64,000 nt of DNA from assembly GCF_014652395.1 (NCBI RefSeq), contig NZ_BMYS01000008.1, positions 1 to 64,000 of the forward strand. The letters are read 5' to 3'. Source of the stretch: Advenella faeciporci (GTDB taxonomy: Bacteria; Pseudomonadota; Gammaproteobacteria; Burkholderiales; Burkholderiaceae_B). The notes under the pieces were generated by a model. It did not search any database. It saw nothing but the letters and a program-made list of their open reading frames with translations, and was not told where the DNA came from. Shown piece by piece: positions 1 to 8,242 of this stretch (the stretch's first letter is position 1; the number at the start of each line of letters is the position of its first letter). The position numbers and the translations under genes were made by a program.

Positions 1-56
1 CCGAACAGATACTCCTTTACTAATTTGACTTTGAATTGCACATCATATTTTTCCAT
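1..56 (-). CDS. IS3-family transposase OrfA, N-terminal fragment cut by window edge
   Basis: The minus strand from ATG at 56 reads MEKYDVQFKVKLVKEYLFG and runs off the window. This matches the start of IS150-group OrfA, the helix-turn-helix DNA-binding subunit made upstream of the DDE catalytic OrfB. Only 18 full codons are visible, so whether the transposase is intact cannot be told. A family assignment is supported by the adjacent terminal inverted repeat; the exact IS name is not. Confidence 0.7.
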   Translation of the reverse strand, partial: MEKYDVQFKVKLVKEYLF

Positions 57-107
57 TGAAAAACCCCTAAAAGTTGAATGGGTGTCCAACTTTTGGGGGT
101 CAGTTCA
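1..107 (-). mobile_element. IS3-family (IS150-like) insertion sequence, end only
   Basis: On the minus strand from 107 the sequence begins TGAACTGACCCCCAAAAGTT, the kind of terminal inverted repeat seen in the IS150 subgroup of IS3 elements. It is followed about 50 bases later by the start of a transposase OrfA. Only this end lies in the window; the rest continues beyond position 1. The element abuts a small palindromic repeat, a common landing site. No target duplication can be judged with one end visible. Confidence 0.8.
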
Positions 108-108
108 G

Positions 109-198
109 AGCGTGGGAACGAGTAACGGGCTTTCTCGTCCCCATGCTCTTCGTGAGAATGAGTCAAGTTTATTCGTTCCCATGCTCTGCGTGGGAACG
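109..198. repeat. REP-like palindromic repeats
   Basis: Two imperfect inverted repeats sit between the IS end and pyk. The first pairs 109-123 (GAGCGTGGGAACGAG) with 134-148, with two mismatches. The second is a hairpin at 174-198 built from CGTTCCCATGC and GCGTGGGAACG. GTTCCCACGC-type palindromes are dispersed extragenic repeats in many proteobacteria. Function is unknown; they may lie in the pyk 3' region and serve as processing or termination structure. Confidence 0.6.
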
Positions 199-250
199 GG
201 TTATTTAAACGATTAAAGGTTAATTCTTTTACCATAAATTCAAATTTAAA

Positions 251-1690
251 TTAATCAACACAAATCAGTTTCATGCCATTAGTGCCGCTTTGGGAGGCGT
301 TGTTGTCTCCGTTGGTCACAATTATCCAGTCGCCGCTATTCAGGGTTTGGTGTTTTTTCAACTCATCAAGGGCTGCTTGCATAAGCATGGCAGGATCAAG
401 ATGGCTGCTGTCAAAATTTACCGGATAAACACCCCTGAAAAGGGCAACGCGGTTTTGGGTTTCCTTATGCCGGGTAAAACAATAAATAGGAATGCCAGAA
501 CGGATGCGCGACATGATAAGGGGGGTATGGCCGCTTTCGCTAAGGGAAACAATTGCCTTTACACCGGGGAAATGATTGGCGGCATACATGGCGGAAAGCG
601 CGATGGTTTCATCACAGCGTGGAAAAACCTGCCCCAGACGATGGCCCGATTTATTTGAGGTTGGATGTTTTTCCGCGCCCATGCAAATACGCGACATGGC
701 CATGACGGCTTCTACCGGGAAATTTCCTGATGCGCTTTCGGCCGACAGCATGACCGCATCGGTATAGTCAAGAACGGCATTGGCAACGTCAGACACCTCG
801 GCGCGCGTGGGGATGGGGTTGGTAATCATGGATTCCATCATTTGAGTGGCGGTTATAACCACTTTATTCAGGGTGCGGGCGTGCAGGATGATTTTTTTCT
901 GTATGCCTGCCAATTCCGCATCGCCTACTTCAACACCCAGGTCGCCACGGGCGACCATGACGGCATCACTGGCCGTAATCAACGCATCCAGTGCCTGGTC
1001 ATCAATCACGGCTTCAGCGCGTTCTATTTTGGCCACAATCCAGGCATGGCTGCCAGCTTGCCGGGCAAGTTGCCTGGCGTGCTCAATATCGCTGCCATAG
1101 CGAGGAAAAGAAACGGCAATATAGTCAGCTTGAATGTCGGCGGCAAGTTTAATGTCTTCCTCGTCCTTGGCGGTAAGGCTGGGCGCGGAAAGGCCGCCAC
1201 CTTTGCGGTTGATGCCTTTGTTGTTGGAAAGCGATCCGCCTGTCACGACAAGGGTGTGCACTTCCTGGCCTTCAATCCCGGTAATTTCCAGCACGACTCG
1301 GCCATCATCCAGCAGCAGTTCATCACCGGGTTGGCAATCCGTAACCAGGGCAGGGTAGTCTATGCCAACAATATGTGCGGTACCTGCATTGTGTGGATGG
1401 GTATTGGATAGAACAAAGGGTTGTCCGGCCTGCAACGTGACCTGTCCGTTGATGAACTGGGCAATCCGGATTTTGGGGCCTTGCAAATCAACCATGATGG
1501 CAATATGTTTTTGCAGCTTGCGAGCCATTGCCCTGATGGTTTGGGCTCTTTGGCGGTGCTCGTGGTGGTTGCCATGAGAAAAGTTTAACCTTGCAACATT
1601 CATGCCGGCCAGGATCATTTTTTCAATTTGCTCGTGCGTTTGGGTTGCAGGCCCCAATGTCGCCACAATTTTAGTGCGTCTTAGATTCAT
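251..1690 (-). CDS. pyk: Pyruvate kinase
   Basis: Converts phosphoenolpyruvate and ADP to pyruvate and ATP, the last step of glycolysis, in the cytoplasm. The 479-residue length fits bacterial type II enzymes. The substrate barrel is visible: NVARLNFSHG at 31-40, VDLQGPKIR near 67-75, the catalytic lysine in VAKIERAEAV (K221) and MVARGDLGVE at 245-254. The B domain is inserted around residues 77-170. The stretch MLSAESASGNFPVE (about 314-327) replaces the more usual MLSGETA wording. It stands alone, reading toward the IS element, with a 495-base gap upstream. Confidence 0.97.
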   Translation of the reverse strand: MNLRRTKIVATLGPATQTHEQIEKMILAGMNVARLNFSHGNHHEHRQRAQTIRAMARKLQKHIAIMVDLQGPKIRIAQFINGQVTLQAGQPFVLSNTHPHNAGTAHIVGIDYPALVTDCQPGDELLLDDGRVVLEITGIEGQEVHTLVVTGGSLSNNKGINRKGGGLSAPSLTAKDEEDIKLAADIQADYIAVSFPRYGSDIEHARQLARQAGSHAWIVAKIERAEAVIDDQALDALITASDAVMVARGDLGVEVGDAELAGIQKKIILHARTLNKVVITATQMMESMITNPIPTRAEVSDVANAVLDYTDAVMLSAESASGNFPVEAVMAMSRICMGAEKHPTSNKSGHRLGQVFPRCDETIALSAMYAANHFPGVKAIVSLSESGHTPLIMSRIRSGIPIYCFTRHKETQNRVALFRGVYPVNFDSSHLDPAMLMQAALDELKKHQTLNSGDWIIVTNGDNNASQSGTNGMKLICVD

Positions 1691-2185
1691 TTTATTGTTT
1701 TCTCATAATATGATAATTTTGTTTTTGTTACAAAAAAGTAAGAAAATATCAATTAAAGTGTTGAAAACTTTATTGATTCATGTAGAATTAATTTCAACAA
1801 AAGCAGGTATGCAGCAAATAAATCAGGTTCCGGCTAGTACTGGGCCATCATACATAAATTATTAACTACTATCAGCAATTCAAAATCCTTTGGCAGTATA
1901 AGTTTTAGAAAAAAAGATATATAAGTTTCAACTTTCACTGTTTCTGTACTTTTATCAGAACTGAAAAATCAATACCCCTTTGTTGTTAGGGGTGCTGTGA
2001 TTAGCTTCAATATTGTAACTAACCAAGAATTCAGTAATTCGTATTAACGAATTGCTGATGTATGTTGGATAGATATTTCAAATGTTACAAATATGCTGTA
2101 TTAACTTGATTTTCCTATCCATTTTGCAGTAATCGTGCCGGAAGAAATCCGGAATCATAAATGTCATCCGTAAAGGAGCAGCAAA
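1691..2185. other. AT-rich intergenic region without a recognisable gene
   Basis: About 495 bases between divergent pyk and the first secreted-protein gene. I see no coding sequence with support. It holds a near-perfect inverted repeat (CAGTAATTCG at 2032-2041 with CGAATTGCTG at 2048-2057, one mismatch), a short hairpin CCCCT/AGGGG around 1976-1991, and a small dyad CCGGA/TCCGG near 2139-2153. These may be regulatory for the downstream gene, whose ribosome site AAAGGAGC lies at 2172-2179. Confidence 0.5.
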
Positions 2186-2852
2186 ATGAAAAAACTACTA
2201 CTTATCTCGGCACTGGCACTTGCCTCAACAAGTGCATCAGCTGCAGGGGTTTTTGTTGGCGGTTATGGTGCAGGCGGTATGGCTGGAAGCTCGGCCTCTG
2301 GTGGCTCCGAAGCATCAGGTGGACAGGCTTCTGTGTTATTTGGTGCAGCAGGTAATACTTCTGGAGCTACCAATACAACAAGTTCTGGTTCCGCTGTGGC
2401 TGCAGGTCCTACAGGGGTTGCTACCGCAACTGGTGGTACTTCTACCTCTAGTCAGGGTAATCTGGGCGGGTCAGTTGGTACTGCCATACAAGGCTCTTCA
2501 GCAGGTGCTGGCGGTACTTGGGGTGCAAATGCCGGTGGAGGCTTTGGCACTATAGGCTTAGGATTCTGGAATACTCCTTAAGTATCCAGATTATGCTTGA
2601 AGTAATAATTTGAAAGCAGTCTATTGTTACTTTAGTTTGTTGTAAGACAAATCATAATGGCATTGATTGCTTTCAATCAACTGTTCTGGATCAGTTCCAG
2701 GGTATAGGGATTCTTATAGGGAGCAGCAAAATGAAAAAACTACTACTTATCTCGGCACTGGCACTTGCCTCAACAAGTGCATCAGCTGCAGGGTTTTTTG
2801 TTGGCGGTTATGGTGCAGGCGGTATGGCTGGAAGCTCGGCCTCTGGTGGCTC
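2175..2852 (+). repeat. Tandem duplication, 133-base near-identical blocks
   Basis: Positions 2175-2307 and 2720-2852, offset by 545 bases, differ at a single base (2249 G against 2794 T). The block covers the ribosome site, signal peptide and first part of the mature protein; identity falls sharply after the shared GGTGGCTC. This indicates duplication followed by divergence of the 3' parts, or gene conversion that keeps the 5' halves alike. Confidence 0.9.
2186..2581 (+). CDS. Small secreted Gly/Ser/Ala-rich protein, copy 1
   Basis: A 131-residue protein with a clear Sec signal peptide (MKKLLLISALALASTSASAA, cleavage about residue 20). The mature part is almost entirely Gly, Ser, Ala and Thr, with motifs such as GSSASGGSEASG and GGTSTSSQ, and ends in an aromatic tail GLGFWNTP. 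There are no cysteines. I do not recognise the family. The composition suggests an extracellular or outer-surface low-complexity protein, perhaps a matrix component. A strong AAAGGAGC ribosome site precedes the ATG. It is a tandem paralogue of the next gene. Confidence 0.75.
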   Translation: MKKLLLISALALASTSASAAGVFVGGYGAGGMAGSSASGGSEASGGQASVLFGAAGNTSGATNTTSSGSAVAAGPTGVATATGGTSTSSQGNLGGSVGTAIQGSSAGAGGTWGANAGGGFGTIGLGFWNTP

Positions 2853-3126
2853 TGAAGCCTCTGGTGCACAAGGTTCAGTCTTCAGTGGTGTTGCAGGTAA
2901 TACTTCTACTGCAACCAATACGACTAGTTCTGGTGCGGCAGTGGTTGCGGGTCCTACTGGTGTTGCCACATCAACCGGTGGAACATCTACTTCCTCCCAG
3001 AGCAATCAAGGCTTTTCTTTCGGTACAGCTATGCAGGGATCAGCAGCTTCTGCGGGTGGTAACTGGGGAGCAAATGCCGGTGGTGGTTTTGGGACCGGTG
3101 GTTTTGGGGCTTGGACAACACCCTGA
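2731..3126 (+). CDS. Small secreted Gly/Ser/Ala-rich protein, copy 2
   Basis: Same length (131 residues) and architecture as the preceding gene: identical signal peptide, Gly/Ser/Ala/Thr-rich mature region, and aromatic end GFGAWTTP. The first 40 codons plus the ribosome site match copy 1 except for one base, giving Phe instead of Val at residue 22. The remainder is diverged but colinear. Expression probably follows copy 1 or its own leader in the 149-base gap. Role unknown; the pair plus the next gene look like an exported-protein set. Confidence 0.75.
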   Translation: MKKLLLISALALASTSASAAGFFVGGYGAGGMAGSSASGGSEASGAQGSVFSGVAGNTSTATNTTSSGAAVVAGPTGVATSTGGTSTSSQSNQGFSFGTAMQGSAASAGGNWGANAGGGFGTGGFGAWTTP

Positions 3127-3207
3127 TTTGAGCTATTCATTTCTCTAAAACTATAATACGTTTATATTTTTGAAGGGGAGGATCCTCCCCTTCCTAAAGG
3201 AATCGCC

Positions 3208-3882
3208 ATGAAAAAAATATTTACGCTCATCGCATTGCTGTTTGTATCTACTCAAGTATCGGCACAGATAAATGTGGGTTCAGATGCCTCCTCTTCTTCC
3301 GGGGCAATTTCTGGTGCGTCATCCAGTTCTGGAAATATGTCAGCCGATTCTGGTGCCAATGCAATTATTGGCCTGACTTTTGAGGGATCAGAGCAAAGGA
3401 AATCCCAGCGTATACACACGACCCCCAACGTTTATGCGCCAGCAAGCATGTTTGGTGGAGCCAATAATTGCGGTCAATCCAACACGATAGGTGTGGGTTT
3501 TACAGGGTTTGGGATAGGTGGTTCGATGGCAGGTGAATCTGATGCGTGTAATGCGCGAGAGGATACCAGTATTGCCTATAAACTGGGCTATAAAGAAGTT
3601 GCGGATATGCGGTTTTTCTGTTTCGGTGAAGATGTGAATCGCATGGCTTATGAGGCTACCGGACGTCGTTGCCCAACCACTGCTACGGCAAAGGGGTTGC
3701 CAGATAATGCAGTCGCCGATAATCGTGCGCCAGTTCGATCAGGAGTTGTGGTTAACAATCCTGGCACTAATGCAGTTGCTGTTAATACAAGTTTTGCAAA
3801 TGTTCCAAGGCAAACCAGGGCAATTGCCTCATCCGATGAAATGGAAGCACAACGTTTGCAGACTTTTTATGGTAATAATTAA
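3208..3882 (+). CDS. Secreted protein with Ser/Gly-rich N-terminus and a Cys-containing domain
   Basis: A 224-residue protein with a Sec signal (about residues 1-20, ending VSAQ), a Ser/Gly/Ala-rich stretch (21-52) similar in style to the two proteins upstream, then a folded-looking region with four cysteines: NNCGQSNTIGVGFTGFGIGG, SDACNAREDTS, MRFFCFGED and GRRCPT. A pattern of Cys, Gly-rich loop, Cys-x-R, then Cys-x-Cys reminds me of poorly characterised exported proteins of proteobacteria and phages, but I cannot name it. Ribosome site AAAGGA precedes the ATG. It probably belongs with the upstream pair. Confidence 0.7.
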   Translation: MKKIFTLIALLFVSTQVSAQINVGSDASSSSGAISGASSSSGNMSADSGANAIIGLTFEGSEQRKSQRIHTTPNVYAPASMFGGANNCGQSNTIGVGFTGFGIGGSMAGESDACNAREDTSIAYKLGYKEVADMRFFCFGEDVNRMAYEATGRRCPTTATAKGLPDNAVADNRAPVRSGVVVNNPGTNAVAVNTSFANVPRQTRAIASSDEMEAQRLQTFYGNN

Positions 3883-3926
3883 CGGTATATCAGGTAAATA
3901 TGTAAGATTCATACCTGAAAGAGACG

Positions 3927-3964
3927 TTATTAACAGGTGATTTTGGGATATCACCTGTTAATAA
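3927..3964. terminator. Perfect 15-bp inverted repeat, likely terminator
   Basis: TTATTAACAGGTGAT at 3927-3941 is exactly mirrored at 3950-3964 with an 8-base loop. It lies 45 bases after the secreted-protein gene and about 110 bases beyond the end of the convergent YdgA-like gene. There is no long T-run, so it may be a bidirectional stabilising hairpin or a binding site rather than a classic terminator. Confidence 0.6.
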
Positions 3965-4073
3965 GCGAGATAACCGGATCGCATTGTTGCTGATCAATAT
4001 AAATTTGTATCAGTCAGCATATAGGTTATGAAACTTTATTGCTTGTTGCCGTCTCATTTTCAAGCTCATGTAT

Positions 4074-5594
4074 TTATTCCGCAGGTTCTGTTGCAGCATC
4101 GTTTTCAAGGGCTTGAAATAGCTCCTCTTCGTTTAGTAACGCAGGGGCAGCCGATGTACCTGCGAAGCCAAGCAGGGAGGATGCTTTCATGGCGAACTCG
4201 TTCAAGCCCATTTTTTTGCCATTGAAATCAATCTGGCTGTCTTCGGGCTGATCGGCGTCGTAAGTGATTGCAGAAGTGGTTTTGCCATCCTTGTAAACAG
4301 CCATGCCGGATTGTTCCGAGATAAGGCCAGCCATTCCTGAGATGACTTGCGCTTCGGCATCAGCAGTCGCCTTGTCTGCCCCTTCGGATATCTGAATAAC
4401 GCCCGAGCCAAACTCCTGGATAAGGTTGTCGTCAACAGAAAAGGATATATTGGCTTTGCGCAACGCTTCTGCTGCAAATAACTCCATGGATTCCCTTGAT
4501 TCGGAAGAGGCTTTTTCTCCGTTAAAAACAACCCCGAAATTCAGTACTGCTTCGCCGCTTGTCGCTTTGATACGTAAGGGCTCAATACGAAATTCAAGTT
4601 TGGCATCAGCCAGCTTGACAAACAGGGTTTCGAAATGCCGGGCCAGCTCTTCTTCCTCTGCCAATGAAGCGGAACCCAGGTTCAGGTTGGCTGTTGCACG
4701 GCTAAAATCATTGACCGCCTTCATGTCCAGGTTGTTCACCATCATTTTCATGCTTGTTGTACCAAAATCAATCTTGTTGACGTTGATTTTATTTGCGGAA
4801 TAGGTGATATCAGCATTGAGCAGGCCGTTGGGTGATTCCGTAGTGCTGGCATTCATGTCGATAGAATCGATTAAAACGCTTTGCGCGGGATCGGCAATAT
4901 TGAATTTTTCAAATTTGACGGAAGCATCGCCAATATAATTTTTATTGGCGGTACGGGTTGTTTTATTGCTAAGTTTAAAGCCGTCCATAGAGAAGCTGGC
5001 AGTACTTTCCCCCTTGGCTTTAATCGCGCCACTCGTGGCTTCTGTATTGAAAAAGGCGTAATCAAGATTGGTGTGGGTAATCGCATGCATCGGCTCCACG
5101 GTTATTTCGCCGTTCTTGTCAACGAATTTCAGCGCGGCGGTTTTAAGGGTGTTTTCTATTTCTTTGGCAAAAGAAAGTACGCTGTTGGAGACAAAAGGCT
5201 CTTGACCATTGGCGGCATCAAACAGTACTTTTGTATTGTCATTGTTAATGAGTGTGGTGGCGCTAATGGCCAAAGCTGGACTAAAACGACCCTCCTGGAT
5301 TAATGGCAAGGGGCCATGATAAACCTTGTTCAGGAAAGTAATATTGGACAGCTCTTCTGGCAGATCGGGTAGATTTATGTTCAGCTTATAGATACCGGTA
5401 GAAGTAAGAAACCCCTTTTCATAACTGACTTCACTCAGGCTGATATTGGGAGCGGTTTGTGCCAGAAATTCATTGATATTACTGACGGATTTATCGATTT
5501 GACCTTTGGCCTGCTGGCCAATATACCAGGTAGAGCCTCCCCAGACGACACCGGCGGCAACCAGCGCGCCAATAACAATATTTGTTGTTTTCAT
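4074..5594 (-). CDS. YdgA-like DUF945 family protein
   Basis: A 506-residue protein with one N-terminal membrane segment (TNIVIGALVAAGVVWGGSTW, about 4-23) followed by GQQAKGQIDKSVSNINEFL. This start and length fit the YdgA/DUF945 family of inner-membrane-anchored periplasmic proteins whose function is unknown. The body has long beta-rich stretches containing repeated LNADITYS- and LDMKAVND-like strands and no catalytic motif I can see. The C-terminus is acidic (ALENDAATEPAE). It appears to be monocistronic. Confidence 0.75.
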   Translation of the reverse strand: MKTTNIVIGALVAAGVVWGGSTWYIGQQAKGQIDKSVSNINEFLAQTAPNISLSEVSYEKGFLTSTGIYKLNINLPDLPEELSNITFLNKVYHGPLPLIQEGRFSPALAISATTLINNDNTKVLFDAANGQEPFVSNSVLSFAKEIENTLKTAALKFVDKNGEITVEPMHAITHTNLDYAFFNTEATSGAIKAKGESTASFSMDGFKLSNKTTRTANKNYIGDASVKFEKFNIADPAQSVLIDSIDMNASTTESPNGLLNADITYSANKINVNKIDFGTTSMKMMVNNLDMKAVNDFSRATANLNLGSASLAEEEELARHFETLFVKLADAKLEFRIEPLRIKATSGEAVLNFGVVFNGEKASSESRESMELFAAEALRKANISFSVDDNLIQEFGSGVIQISEGADKATADAEAQVISGMAGLISEQSGMAVYKDGKTTSAITYDADQPEDSQIDFNGKKMGLNEFAMKASSLLGFAGTSAAPALLNEEELFQALENDAATEPAE

Positions 5595-5631
5595 GATGTA
5601 CCTTTTTAACTTTATGGTTGTTTAACAGGAT

Positions 5632-6051
5632 TTACTCTGAGCGCAAGCCAGAGCCTTCAGCTTGCATGTTTTTGCGTTCGATCAATTCGATTTTGTAGCC
5701 GTCAGGGTCTTCCACAAAAGCAATAACGGTGCTGCCACCCTTAACAGGGCCGGCCTCACGCGTTACGTTACCACCGGCCGCCTTGACGGCATCACAGGCC
5801 TTGTAGGCATCTGGCACACCAATGGCGATATGCCCATAGGCGGTACCCAGCTCATAGGCATCAACACCATGGTTATAGGTCAGTTCAAGTTCGGCCTGAT
5901 GGGGGTTGGCCTCAAAACCGAGGAAAGCCAGACTATATTTGTATTCGGGGTTTTCGGAGCGACGCAACAGTTTCATGCCAATCACGTTTGTATAAAACTC
6001 GATGGAGCGCTCAAGGTTGCCGACTCGAAGCATAGTGTGTAGAAATTGCAT
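5632..6051 (-). CDS. gloA: Lactoylglutathione lyase (glyoxalase I)
   Basis: Isomerises the methylglyoxal-glutathione hemithioacetal to S-lactoylglutathione. The 139-residue protein shows all four metal ligands at the E. coli positions: H5, E56, H74 and E122, so it should be a nickel-type enzyme. The ATG at 6051 is preferred over a longer reading from 6165 because it has AGGAG seven bases upstream and gives the standard [17 protein letters not shown] start. It lies downstream of the metallopeptidase gene on the same strand, separated by about 157 bases. Confidence 0.95.
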   Translation of the reverse strand: MQFLHTMLRVGNLERSIEFYTNVIGMKLLRRSENPEYKYSLAFLGFEANPHQAELELTYNHGVDAYELGTAYGHIAIGVPDAYKACDAVKAAGGNVTREAGPVKGGSTVIAFVEDPDGYKIELIERKNMQAEGSGLRSE

Positions 6052-6208
6052 GGTGACTCCTGTTGGAAATGGTGATAAGCGGGCTATTTTAGCAAAGCTC
6101 TCTTTGCAAAATGATGAGTGGTGCGCATTTAAATGACGGTTACTGCAAGAAAGAGACAACCGCATTATATAAGTGAATATTTAATGCTGCTTATATTTTC
6201 ATTCTTTA

Positions 6209-6910
6209 TTAAAGGATGGGAAGGGTGCGCAGGCTTTTTTGTTTAAGCCTGTTTTTGGCGGCTTCGTAATTGGGCAAAATCCGTTTAACCTCGGCCCAGA
6301 AACGGGGGCTGTGATTCATTTCTTTCAAATGGGCAAGTTCATGCGCAATGACATAGTCAATCAGCTCCGGGCAAAGGTGGATCAGGCGCCAGTTCAGGCG
6401 AATGTGGCCATTGGCACTACAGGATCCCCAACGGGTTGTGGCACTGGACAGGCGAAGACACAGGGGTTTTGCTCCGCTACTTTGCTGGAAATGCCGCAGG
6501 CGGATTTCAAACCAGGCCAGGGCACGGCCCTGAAACCACTGGGTGCAGGCTGTTTTAATTGCCAGGGCATTTGCCGTGGATGGCAGGTTGACATAGAGCC
6601 GATCGTTATCTTGCGCCAGATTGTAATTGCCCTCATAGCGGCATGAAGCCAGCTGCGGGTTCAGTTGCACAATAATCTGCCTGCCCAGATAGGGCAGCTG
6701 CATGCCGTTTTGCCAGCAGGTGGGTACAGGGGATTGTTGTTGCCACTGCAGCAGCTTGCTTTGGATCCAGGGTTTCTTTGCCTGGATGGCTTGGTCAATG
6801 ATCGTTTGTGATACCCAATTTGGGGCGGTAATTTTAAGCCCTTCGGCGTTAATCGTAAAACCAATGCTTTTACGATTGGAACGCTGAAGGGTATAAGGAA
6901 TTTTATCCAT
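6209..6910 (-). CDS. YgjP-like M48-type metallopeptidase (DUF45)
   Basis: A 233-residue protein of the YgjP/WLM family. It shows the conserved TRWGSCS motif (159-165) and the zinc site HELAHLKEMNH (H190, H194 and a third histidine at 200), the signature of a soluble gluzincin-like protease. The physiological substrate of the family is not established. It follows plsC by 55 bases on the same strand and may be in the glyQ-glyS-gmhB-plsC transcript, an order common in Burkholderiales. Confidence 0.88.
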   Translation of the reverse strand: MDKIPYTLQRSNRKSIGFTINAEGLKITAPNWVSQTIIDQAIQAKKPWIQSKLLQWQQQSPVPTCWQNGMQLPYLGRQIIVQLNPQLASCRYEGNYNLAQDNDRLYVNLPSTANALAIKTACTQWFQGRALAWFEIRLRHFQQSSGAKPLCLRLSSATTRWGSCSANGHIRLNWRLIHLCPELIDYVIAHELAHLKEMNHSPRFWAEVKRILPNYEAAKNRLKQKSLRTLPIL

Positions 6911-6965
6911 GGGTGATGTTGATAATTGATGAATGGTTCATGGATAAAACCGCTTTTGGAGAAAG

Positions 6966-7697
6966 TCAGGTCTTGTCGTTGTAACGATGCGGGCTAAGCA
7001 CACGCATTTCCCCTTCAATCCATTCTTCAACCTTGCGGTTAAGCTGGTCGTGAGTAAGGCCTTCAGATGAAATGGGAGGACCAAACGAAAAGGTAACCCG
7101 GCCGGGTTTTTTGAGGAAGGAGTTGCGCGGCCAGACCTCTCCGGCATTGTGCGCCACCGGAATCACCGGGGCACCGGCATGGACGGCAAGACGCGCACCA
7201 CCTGATTGATAGCGGCCTTTTTGTCCAACGGGAATCCGGGTTCCTTCGGGGAACAGAACCGGACTATGTCCGGCGCGGATGCGTTGGCTGCCAATACTTA
7301 ATACCTGTTGCATGGCGCCTTTGCGATCAGAGCGGTTGATGGGAATATTGCGCAAACTGGCCAGCGCCCAACCGAAAAACGGGATGTAATTCAGTTCTTT
7401 TTTGTAGATAAAACAGGCCGGTTTGGGTGAGAACCAGGGAAAAAGCAGGGTTTCATAGGCAGACTGGTGTTTGCTTAGAAACACAACTGGTGTGTCGGGA
7501 ATGTTTTCCCTTCCCTTGATTTCCCATTTGATGCCAAGAATATATTGGGCTCCCCACATGAGCAGATGAGGCCAGCCTACCGTGAAACGGTATCGCCACT
7601 TGAAGGGGAAAGGCAGCAGCAGGAAACACCCAAGCGCGAAGGGAATGACAGTAATGGCTTGAAAAACCAGAAACAGCAGGGCACGTAAAAAAGACAT
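6966..7697 (-). CDS. plsC: 1-acyl-sn-glycerol-3-phosphate acyltransferase
   Basis: Transfers an acyl chain to lysophosphatidic acid to give phosphatidic acid at the inner membrane. The N-terminal hydrophobic segments (LRALLFLVFQAITVIPFALG) are followed by the catalytic block SKHQSAYET, an HX4E version of the HX4D motif, and the glycerophosphate-binding FPEGTR. The ATG at 7697 gives the conventional MSFLRALL start; an in-frame ATG at 7721 would add eight residues. The 5' end is close to or overlaps gmhB, implying translational coupling. Confidence 0.92.
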   Translation of the reverse strand: MSFLRALLFLVFQAITVIPFALGCFLLLPFPFKWRYRFTVGWPHLLMWGAQYILGIKWEIKGRENIPDTPVVFLSKHQSAYETLLFPWFSPKPACFIYKKELNYIPFFGWALASLRNIPINRSDRKGAMQQVLSIGSQRIRAGHSPVLFPEGTRIPVGQKGRYQSGGARLAVHAGAPVIPVAHNAGEVWPRNSFLKKPGRVTFSFGPPISSEGLTHDQLNRKVEEWIEGEMRVLSPHRYNDKT

Positions 7698-7702
7698 GAT
7701 GA

Positions 7703-8242
7703 TTAGTTTTCCCGCAACCATTCGTTGATAATATCAGCCAGGCTGGCACGTATTTGTGTACCGGGTGGCAGATTGGGATCGTTTTTTGTTTTAAGGCCGT
7801 TGCCGGTTTCCACCAGCCAGGGTTTCATGCCTGCGGCCTGGGCAGCTTGCAGGTCACGCAGTGAGTCACCAATCGCAGGTACCTGCGCCGGATCTATTTC
7901 GTAGCGGCGAATAATATCGTGAAGCATGCCCGGCAATGGTTTACGACAATTACAGCCGTCGTCAGGCTTGTGCGGGCAAATGAAAATGGCATCAACCTGT
8001 CCGCCCAGCAAAGTGAGTTCCTGATTCATTTTGGCGTGCATGGCGTTCAGATCGCTCATGCTGAACAGACCCCGGCCCAGGCCGGACTGGTTGCTGGCAA
8101 TAACCACTTTCCAGCCTGCCCGATACAGGCGGGCAATGGCTTCAAGACTGCCGGGCAGGGGAACCCACTCGTCGGCCGATTTAACAAAATCGGTGCGGTC
8201 TTGATTGATGACGCCATCCCGATCGAGAATCACGAGTTTCAT
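7703..8242 (-). CDS. gmhB: D-glycero-beta-D-manno-heptose-1,7-bisphosphate 7-phosphatase
   Basis: HAD-superfamily phosphatase in the ADP-heptose branch of lipopolysaccharide inner-core synthesis. At 179 residues it has the DRDGVIN nucleophile motif (D7, D9), the TSN-type motif IASNQSG (48-54), and the zinc-binding set C89, H91, C97, C99 in CPHKPDDGCNC, diagnostic for GmhB. The ATG overlaps the glyS stop by four bases (ATGA), so it is translationally coupled to glyS. Confidence 0.95.
   Translation of the reverse strand: MKLVILDRDGVINQDRTDFVKSADEWVPLPGSLEAIARLYRAGWKVVIASNQSGLGRGLFSMSDLNAMHAKMNQELTLLGGQVDAIFICPHKPDDGCNCRKPLPGMLHDIIRRYEIDPAQVPAIGDSLRDLQAAQAAGMKPWLVETGNGLKTKNDPNLPPGTQIRASLADIINEWLREN

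Noticed and set aside
1602-1865. An 87-codon frame overlapping the pyk 5' end
   Set aside because: Mostly antisense to pyk and then AT-rich intergenic sequence; no support.
2186-3126. The paired Gly-rich proteins as bacteriocin or modified-peptide precursors
   Set aside because: They carry ordinary Sec signal peptides, lack a double-glycine leader and core cysteines, and no processing or export genes are near.
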